Part shown: positions 57,689 through 64,000 of the stretch, piece after piece
Position numbering within the stretch: position 1 is the stretch's first letter
How the letters are laid out: every line of letters starts with the position of its first letter
NCBI RefSeq assembly: GCF_027244095.1
Contig: NC_069658.1
Span: forward strand, 419,022,687-419,086,686
Reading direction: 5' to 3'
Origin: Hemicordylus capensis
Lineage: Eukaryota; Chordata; Lepidosauria; Squamata; Cordylidae
DNA length: 64,000 bases
Notes under the pieces: generated by a model
Databases searched by the model: none
The model's input: the letters and a program-made list of their open reading frames with translations, nothing else
Told to the model about the DNA's origin: nothing
Position numbers and translations under genes: made by a program

Positions 57689-58078
57689 CAGTAGTGGCTG
57701 GTGGGGATTGGATCAGGAGGGGCAGGGGAGAATCTGGTCACTGAGGCAGAAGCCTTCCGAGGAAGAAGGGGGAAATGTATTGAAAACGTATTCCCTGAAG
57801 CAGCCAGGAAGTGCATTTTTTACCCGTTATTTTAGTTCTTCCTAGGGGCAGTGCCAGGAGGAGCCCCCTAGGAATCAGAGTGGCTGGAGCAGCTTGAGTA
57901 GCAGCTATTCCAGCCAGTAAGACCAAAACAAGAAGTTGCTGGCAGGGGAGGAGGGGCTGGAAAAAGCTCCCTGCTCTGAAGGTTTCCCTGGCTGCTGGTA
58001 AGCCTGATCCCTCATTAGCTTGTTTATGATGGGGTGGGGGGCACTGCCCCTCCTGCCCTTACTGACCAGCCCCCACGG
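57689..58078. mobile_element. hAT element with perfect 8-bp target duplication
   Basis: Ends CAGTAGTGGCTGGTGGGG and CTGACCAGCCCCCACGG, with GGAGGGGCAG repeated subterminally in inverse. TATATAAG flanks both sides (57681-57688 and 58079-58086). No coding sequence. Confidence 0.85.
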
Positions 58079-58799
58079 TATATAAGTAATAAATGCAATG
58101 CTGAGGCTCGCAGCACCATTGGCCTACAGAACACTTGTTTGGGTAGGTATAGGAAATCAAGCTGTAATTCTTGCCCCACCCCCCACAATTTATGACTGCT
58201 GTTCCAAAACCTTATCAAAGGCATAAATAGAAGAATTTCAGGTGGCTGCTTGCCAACATTACTAATCAGGATTTTAATTAGGGGATTTTTAAGGCCTAAT
58301 TTAAGTCCAATTAACCATCTACAAAGCAAACATACTGTGCCATAAAGAAAAAATGGCTCTACTTCAATCCTAATTATATCAAATTTACATTCATATCTCT
58401 TTCCTGGAGGAAATGTCAAATAGAAGCTTGATATGCTGACTTTTAATTTACTCTGACATCTTGCTTGATGTGCTGAAATGAATGGGGGAAATGCCTTGAG
58501 CACATATGGATCTATATTTTATTTTATGATTCAGTTTGTGCTGCAGTAAGGGAACACATATACTGCATTTCAGTATATAGAAATCCAACATAGCTTTGTT
58601 GGTCCATTTGGAAACAATCCAAAATCCATATTATTATTATTTTTTTAAAACCCATTGTTAGAACCCACTAAAACGCCAAAAAACCATAAGCAAGCTTTCA
58701 AATTCAGTGTTTCACAGATTTTTGATAGCTGAAGGCCATTGTGGCTGTGGGTTATGAGAGTTTAAATCCAACAATGAGAACCCCTGGAGTAAGGATTAC

Positions 58800-59235
58800 C
58801 TGCTTCTATCTATCTATCCATCCATCCATCCATCCATCCATCCATCCATCCATCCCAACATATTTCTATACCGCCCAAAACTCACATCTCTGGGCAGTTT
58901 ACAACAAAACAACACACATTAAAATAAAATTAAAACTTTTAAAACAATTTTAAAATTAAAAACAATGTTAAATTTGATGAGTCTGAGTAAAAGCCTGGAT
59001 GTACAAATGTGTTTGAAACACCTTTTAAAAGGTTATCAGAGATGGGGAGGCTCTTATTTCTACAGAGAGAGCATTCCAAACTTCCAAAGCCTTGGTGCAG
59101 CAATTGAGAAGGTCCATCCCTGAGTAGCCACCAGACGAGCTGGTGGGCATTGCAGACGACCTCCTCAGATGCTCTCGATAGGCGGTGAGGTTCATAACAA
59201 AGACGACATCGAGGTTGTTCCCACAACTGAGTGGA
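58800..59235 (-). mobile_element. L2/CR1-type LINE, 3' end
   Basis: The minus strand encodes LCYEPHRLSRASEEVVCNA and LLHQGFGSLECSLCRNKSLP, then a 3' UTR ending CTGCCCAGAGATGTGAG and ATGG repeats (58806-58855). This shows that the tails at 8757, 35697 and 63600 belong to the same LINE type. Confidence 0.75.
58806..58855 (+). repeat. (ATCC)n microsatellite at a LINE tail
   Basis: CTAT units passing into ATCC units, the 3' tail of the minus-strand LINE. Confidence 0.9.
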
Positions 59236-59383
59236 TGGGGTGGCAGGCAGGCAGTGGGGAAGGCTGCAGGAGCCTGCCTTCCTCACAGACAATCTCCGAG
59301 GACCATATAGGCACGCAGATCATGTACCCAGATGGTCCGTGACACCACGGCTCCAGGAAGTGTGGAGGAGCAGGGGCCGGGAT

Positions 59384-59559
59384 CAGAGGTGCTCTTACCT
59401 CTGGACTTCTGGGCTGAAGTCCAGGGCCTCCAAATCCTTTTTAGTCTGTCACAGGTGATGTGGTCATGTTAAGAATGTGTAAAAAAATACTAGGGGGGTG
59501 GGGGGAAACCTCCAAATACCTTTAGTTTCAGGCTCCAAAATTACCTAGGTGCACCTCTG
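59384..59559 (+). mobile_element. Short hAT element, same family as 60095-60580
   Basis: Ends are CAGAGGTGCTCTTAC and CCTAGGTGCACCTCTG. The flanks GCCGGGAT (59376-59383) and GCCGGGAC (59560-59567) form an 8-bp duplication with one difference. At 176 bp it is an internally deleted copy. Confidence 0.8.
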
Positions 59560-59567
59560 GCCGGGAC

Positions 59568-59712
59568 GCGTCATCCTGGCCCCTGGAAATCCCACAATGC
59601 ACCGTGAGAGTGGTGACCGGCGGGCTCCATAGGCAGGTTTGCTGCGCCGCCTGTGGGATCCATGTGGATCCTGGTGGTTCTCACAGTTTTGGCTGCTCGT
59701 GAGAATAGTCTC
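59568..59712 (+). mobile_element. Possible fragment of the hairpin-string family
   Basis: GC-rich with short stems and the ending GCTGCTCGTGAGAATAGTCTC, which resembles the GTGGGAATAGCCTC terminus. It is too diverged to be sure. Confidence 0.35.
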
Positions 59713-60094
59713 TTTCTCTTAAATACCCGGGACCTAAACTGTTTAGGTATCTGGATTCCACCAGTGGTTCCTTAATGAGTCCCTGTTCTGAACGTGACTC
59801 CTGGCTAGAAGGAAGAAAGCCAGAGTTTCTCTTCCTCCGATGAAAGTCCCTTCCTGTTAACAGATGCTTTAGGATTTAATTTCATTAATATCTCATGGCA
59901 CACTGGCATGCCCTGGAACAGATAGAGAATTGACTGCAGAAGTTTGTAGACTATTATTATAGTCTACAATCTTATTATAAAGCCATACTCTTTTATTATG
60001 GACTGTCCAGCAGGAAACAGATGCCTTCTCACTACAGGGGAGAAAGATAATTCGTAGATTCTGGTCTCTGTCCAGCAAGGATGATCCATACAGG

Positions 60095-60580
60095 CAGAGG
60101 CGCTCTTAACCCTGGACTTTGGGGCTGAAATCCAGGGCCTCCACACCCCTTGGAGCCCCCCCAAATCCTCTCTAGTCTGTCCTGGGTGGTGTCACCGTGC
60201 CACACTGGTGGCCTGTGCTGCGTCAGGCAGCCAGGTGTGATTGTGACCTGCACCAGGTGCTTTAGAGACGGGGCGGGGGAGTGGGGAAAGAAATAGGTGG
60301 TGTGGGAATATGTTGTGTGTTGAGATGTTTCTGCTAATGCATATTTACCTAAATATACCTGTTTTATATTCTTACATTCTTGTGAGTTCAGTTGCTGTTT
60401 GCGCCCTCAAGAATCCATGCATTAAATACTGCATGTGTCACAGTGTTTGTGCATGTGTGTGCATGCACAGGGGGATGATGCTTAACTTGCAGTGTGGGGT
60501 GTGTGCATGTGCATGCGCACATGTGTATGCCTCCAAAGGCCTTTAGGTCCAGGCTTCAAAATTACCTATGTGCACCTCTG
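60095..60580 (+). mobile_element. hAT element with perfect 8-bp target duplication
   Basis: Ends are CAGAGGCGCTCTTAACC and CCTATGTGCACCTCTG. It is flanked on both sides by CATACAGG (60087-60094 and 60581-60588). It contains no transposase. The TG-rich region around 60440-60530 is internal. Confidence 0.88.
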
Positions 60581-61068
60581 CATACAGGGTATCCCTTTTG
60601 GCCTGAGCTCTATGCAAGTATAACTCAATTGCTGAATCTCTATATACACTGACCCATCTGCCAGGTCAGGGTCAGTGTCATAGTCCAGACACCACTGAGC
60701 ACCTGTCTGGAGGGGCTGGGCACTGTATCCAGGCCTACCCCCCTTCCCTCTCTCCCAAGAGTTGGTAGTATTGTCACAGCTGACTGCACCAGGTTTGGCA
60801 AGTTCAGATCCTCATGATCAGCAGAATGCAAAGATTTCGGGATCAAGGTTTTAATGGTCCAAACCAAACTTTCCAAAAGATAATTTTTCACATTACAGAA
60901 AAGTAAACTTGGCTTTGCCATTGCCATAGAGTGTTCACTAGAAGGTGGCTTCAGCCAGTCATGGCACTGACAAGTGTACCTGCAGACCATAGGTGGGTCC
61001 TAGCTATTAGGTCCTGGATTGCTATCTGTTCAGCTCCTCTACAGCTCAAGCTGCAATAGCCCCTAGAG

Positions 61069-61443
61069 CAGGGCTGCGCAATCTTTGACCCTCTGGCTGT
61101 TGTTGGGAGTACAATTAGTACTACTCCAACTAGTAGCCGTATCAATGGCTACTAGTTGAAGGGCTATAGGCCACCTCCAGCCTCAAAGGCTTTGAGTACC
61201 AGTTGCAGGGGAGTAACAGCAGGAGAGGGGGCATGCCCTCAACTCCTGCCTGTGGGCTTCCAGCGGCATCTGGTGGACCACTGTGCGAAACAGGATGCTG
61301 GACTAGATGGGCCTTGGGCCTGATCCAGCAGGGCTGTTCTGATGTTCTTAATTCCCATCATTCCCAGCCCCAGTAACCAATAGTCAGGGATGATGAGAGT
61401 TGTAGTCCAGCAGCAGATGGAGGGCTAAAGTTGTGCACCCCTG
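61069..61443. mobile_element. Palindromic hAT MITE with a nested repeat
   Basis: Ends CAGGGCTGCGCAATCTTTG and AAAGTTGTGCACCCCTG, flanked by CCCTAGAG on both sides (61061-61068 and 61444-61451). Its palindromic middle is split by repeat E at 61117-61349. Confidence 0.88.
61117..61349 (-). repeat. Repeat 'E' nested in a MITE
   Basis: Minus-strand start AAGAACATCAGAACAGCC, then GGATCAGGCCCAAGGCCC and a full body. AATT at 61113-61116 and 61350-61353 may be the target duplication. Confidence 0.7.
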
Positions 61444-61596
61444 CCCTAGAGCTTTCTCTGGTGCCTCCTCTTCCAATCTTCCAATCAGTCACCACTTAGG
61501 GCTGGGTTCATTCATGTCACCTTCACACATGGATCTTCCCTGACTCTGCATTGAATAGGGCAGACTGCCTCCACTGGGAAACCCATGTGTGCTCTT

Positions 61597-62697
61597 TTTT
61601 TTTTTTGCATTAAATTTTTATTGATTTTAACAGTATCTTGAACATCTCATTACATTTAAACAAACCAAAATTGACTTCCAGCTCACCAATCAGCGCGAAT
61701 CACTAACTATACAATTAACCCTTGCTATGATAATTCAAAACAATATAACCTATATCTTACCAAACTCGATTTTAGTCTACTCAACCTGCTAATATTACTA
61801 AATTTCAAACCCTGTTGAAAAATCAATATTAGGAAAATAGTTCTTTAGGTACAGTAAGAATGATTTCCAATCTTCTTTAAAACCTTCCAAATTTTGATCT
61901 CTTATCAGTACTGTAAGTTTTGCCATCTCTGCATATTCCAAAATTTTTATCAGCCAATCTTTTTTTGTGGACAGTTCATTGTCCTTCCATTTCTGTGCAT
62001 ATACTATTCTGGCCGCCGTGGTTGCATACATGAAGAATGTTAAATTGCTTGTGGAAAACTCTCCTTGCGTTATTCCCAACAGGAAGGATTCTGGGCTCTT
62101 AGGAAATGTCATTTAATTTTTTTTAAAAAAACTCATTATATATCATGTCCCAAAAGGCCTTTGCCTTCCTACAAGACCACCACATATGAAAAAAAGTTCC
62201 TTCACAATGTCCACATTTCCAACATTTGTTTGAAACATTTTTATACATTATCGCCAGTTTTTTAAAAAGTAACATGCAGTGAACTTTAAATCAGTTTTCC
62301 ATAATTTTTCCCAAGCTGCCATATCTATATTATGACCCACATCTTGAGCCCCTTTTATCATAGTCGTTTTAACCACTTCATCTCTTGTCTCTTCCAAAAG
62401 CAACAGCCTATACATCTTAGACACTAATTTTTCATCATTTTCACATAGCTCCTTCTCAAATCTCGACATTTGATCCTCAAGTCCAAGTTTGAAATCCTTC
62501 TTAAAAACTTCATTTAACTGATGGTACTGAAACCAATTACTAACCAGATTTTGTACTTCAAATAATTTTTTTAACTTACAGCCCTTTTCTTGAAAACACA
62601 ACAGATCCCTATAGATACCCCATTGCGGTTGCATATTTATCTCTTTACGTACTAAAGCTTCAGTTGGGGATAACCATAACGGAGTTTTAGGTTCCAG
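61597..62697 (-). mobile_element. 5'-truncated L1 LINE
   Basis: The minus strand encodes the ORF2 C-terminal part. It starts at PKTPLWLSPTEALVRKEIN, passes the Cys-His motif KCWKCGHCEGTFFHMWWSC near 62215-62160, and ends NYFPNIDFSTGFEI at 61801. Two frame changes break it, one before the Cys-His motif and one after IYNEF. A short poly-T (61597-61606) is the poly-A tail. The 18-bp duplication AAACCCATGTGTGCTCTT flanks it (61579-61596 and 62698-62715). Confidence 0.92.
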
Positions 62698-62715
62698 AAA
62701 CCCATGTGTGCTCTT

Positions 62716-64000
62716 AGGCACTTATGGAGCTTTGCATCAGGAGTACTTCTTGCTTGCTCTGGAAACGGCACATACACATAACTGAAGTATGTGAAAAGCC
62801 CTGCTAATGGAGGCTTCATAGTTCTGCAAGTGGGAAGAACTACTGTGTTTAAAAACAACAACACCCAAGCACTGATTTGTCTCTTCCTTTCCCTGCTTCT
62901 CCCTCTCTCTTTTTAAAGTACTGTGTTCTTGCAAGATAACTCAGGGTGTTGATGTGTTGGATCCACACAATGAAAGACACAGAGTAGGTTGAGGTGATAT
63001 TTTGTTAGTGGAAAAGTTTATTTATTTATTTTTTTAAAGCAAACCTTCATTTGCTCAACCTCTTTCCTTATCCAACCATCAATCAAGGAACAGCGTAAGA
63101 AGGCTTGGCCCATGTTATTAATGAGTGAGCTTCCTGCCCTTGTACAGATACGTTTAGGCAGAAAAAGATCTGTAAGTACATGTGAGGGTGGGGGACTGGC
63201 AACTATTCTTAGCCATTGGGAATGAAGTCATTGTGAAAAAAGACATATGATGATAAATATGGTCAGTGCTCAAACATAAGTTATTCATTTATATGTTTAG
63301 GAAGAAAATGGCCTTTTGCAGTTTGTGTTTGTATGCTTCCTTAATGGTAATATTTGTACGATATCAGTAAAAAACTAAAAAGAGACGATAATCTCTCTTT
63401 GAGCTAAAGGTAGCATAGAGAGCGCAGTTTCCTCATGCCTCTGAATCAAAATAGGTGAGTGGTGGGAGGCTGTGGAGCTGTGCATTCAACAGGCTGCTCT
63501 AGGACTCTCTCTGGTGCCCACCCACGAGACAGTAATGAAGACTCCTATTAAGTGTGTCCATTACCAGATGAAAATTTCCCCATGCTTTCCTACTACTTTA
63601 TATTTATTTAGTGCCAACTACATATTTATTTATTTTATCATATTTCTACTGCCTGATATATACATCTCTAGGCAGTTTACACAATCTAAATTACAACATA
63701 ACAAGTTGTTCTAGTAAGAATGAATCGGCCTACTTTCCTTTCACTGTCTCTACAACTGGACTAAATTTGGTTCAAATCGAGGTCCACAGGTTAGATCTGT
63801 TGCACCACATGTTCATGCATCTGCCATCTTGGATCGGGGTGGATGGCATCATCACAAACTATGCCATTGAGTTGTCCCTGTGTGTCAGTCATTGCAACTG
63901 TACCTAATTTGGTTTAAATTGGTTAGACAGTCCACAAATTAGCCCACTTGCACCTCAGATGTTCATGCGGCTGCCATTTTGAATTGAAGTAGATGACATC
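62716..64000. other. Unassigned upstream flank at the right edge
   Basis: Only the LINE tail at 63600-63710 is recognised. The last 200 bp contain two similar units with the CATGTTCATG.. and GCTGCCAT motifs (63807-63828 and 63956-63979), perhaps a tandem or dispersed repeat. Confidence 0.5.
63600..63710 (-). mobile_element. LINE 3' tail
   Basis: TTTCTACTGCCTGATATATAC, then ATCTCTAGGCAGTTTACAC, matching the 58860-58950 tail. No coding part. Confidence 0.5.

Larger units (their letters stand above)
55392..58799. other. Mostly unassigned upstream flank
   Basis: Apart from the two SINE C copies and the hAT at 57689, nothing is recognised. A C-rich run lies near 56385-56415, and a palindromic MITE remnant at about 58708-58795. 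Confidence 0.55.

Noticed and set aside
1-64000. Retrovirus, Gypsy or Polinton fossils
   Set aside because: No gag, pol, env, capsid or integrase-like frame was recognised on either strand; the reverse transcriptases seen belong to non-LTR LINEs.

Overview
This is a vertebrate nuclear window, almost certainly from a squamate reptile (lizard or snake). The evidence is a Sauria-type tRNA SINE, several other dispersed SINE families with squamate-like consensus, L2/CR1-type and L1 LINE fragments, many small hAT elements with exact 8-bp target duplications, a Helitron and a full-length Tc1 transposon. No bacterial-style gene layout, operon, CRISPR array or RNA gene is present.

One host gene is recognised: HLF, the PAR-family bZIP transcription factor, on the minus strand. 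Exon 1 (30119-30224, 35 codons plus one base) and exon 2 (26163-26498, 112 codons in phase) match the N-terminal part of vertebrate HLF and have good splice signals. I did not find exons 3 and 4, which carry the PAR and bZIP DNA-binding regions. They should lie to the left of the window, so positions 1-26162 are intron 2, 26499-30118 is intron 1, and 30225-64000 is the 5' UTR, promoter and upstream flank. A GC-rich segment with a perfect CRE (30586-30593) and GC boxes lies 260-500 bp upstream of the start codon.

Intron 2 holds five hAT elements with clear 8-bp target duplications (8634-9601, 16788-17086, 18640-18759, 19546-19890 nested in a larger element, and a palindromic 10904-11610 with a weaker duplication). 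It also holds a 752-bp non-autonomous Helitron with a GC-rich minisatellite inside a SINE (13124-13875), a Tc1 element with an uninterrupted transposase (15161-16644), and copies of an unusual GC-rich family built from consecutive hairpins (885-1235, 3277-3696, 22236-22735).

The upstream flank holds six copies of one tRNA-derived SINE, L2/CR1-type LINE fragments (42075-42515, 48860-53480, 58800-59235), a 5'-truncated L1 with an 18-bp target duplication (61597-62697), more hATs (38222-38357, 46619-47320, 57689-58078, 59384-59559, 60095-60580, 61069-61443), a 200-nt hairpin (37703-37903), and a CpG-richer block at 45700-46260 that may be a second promoter or an old LTR. No convincing retrovirus, other LTR element or Polinton was recognised.

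The most interesting structures are the hairpin-string family, the Helitron carrying a promoter-like module and minisatellite, the intact Tc1, a SINE head resembling the 5S rRNA internal promoter, and the 45.7-46.3 kb GC-rich block.
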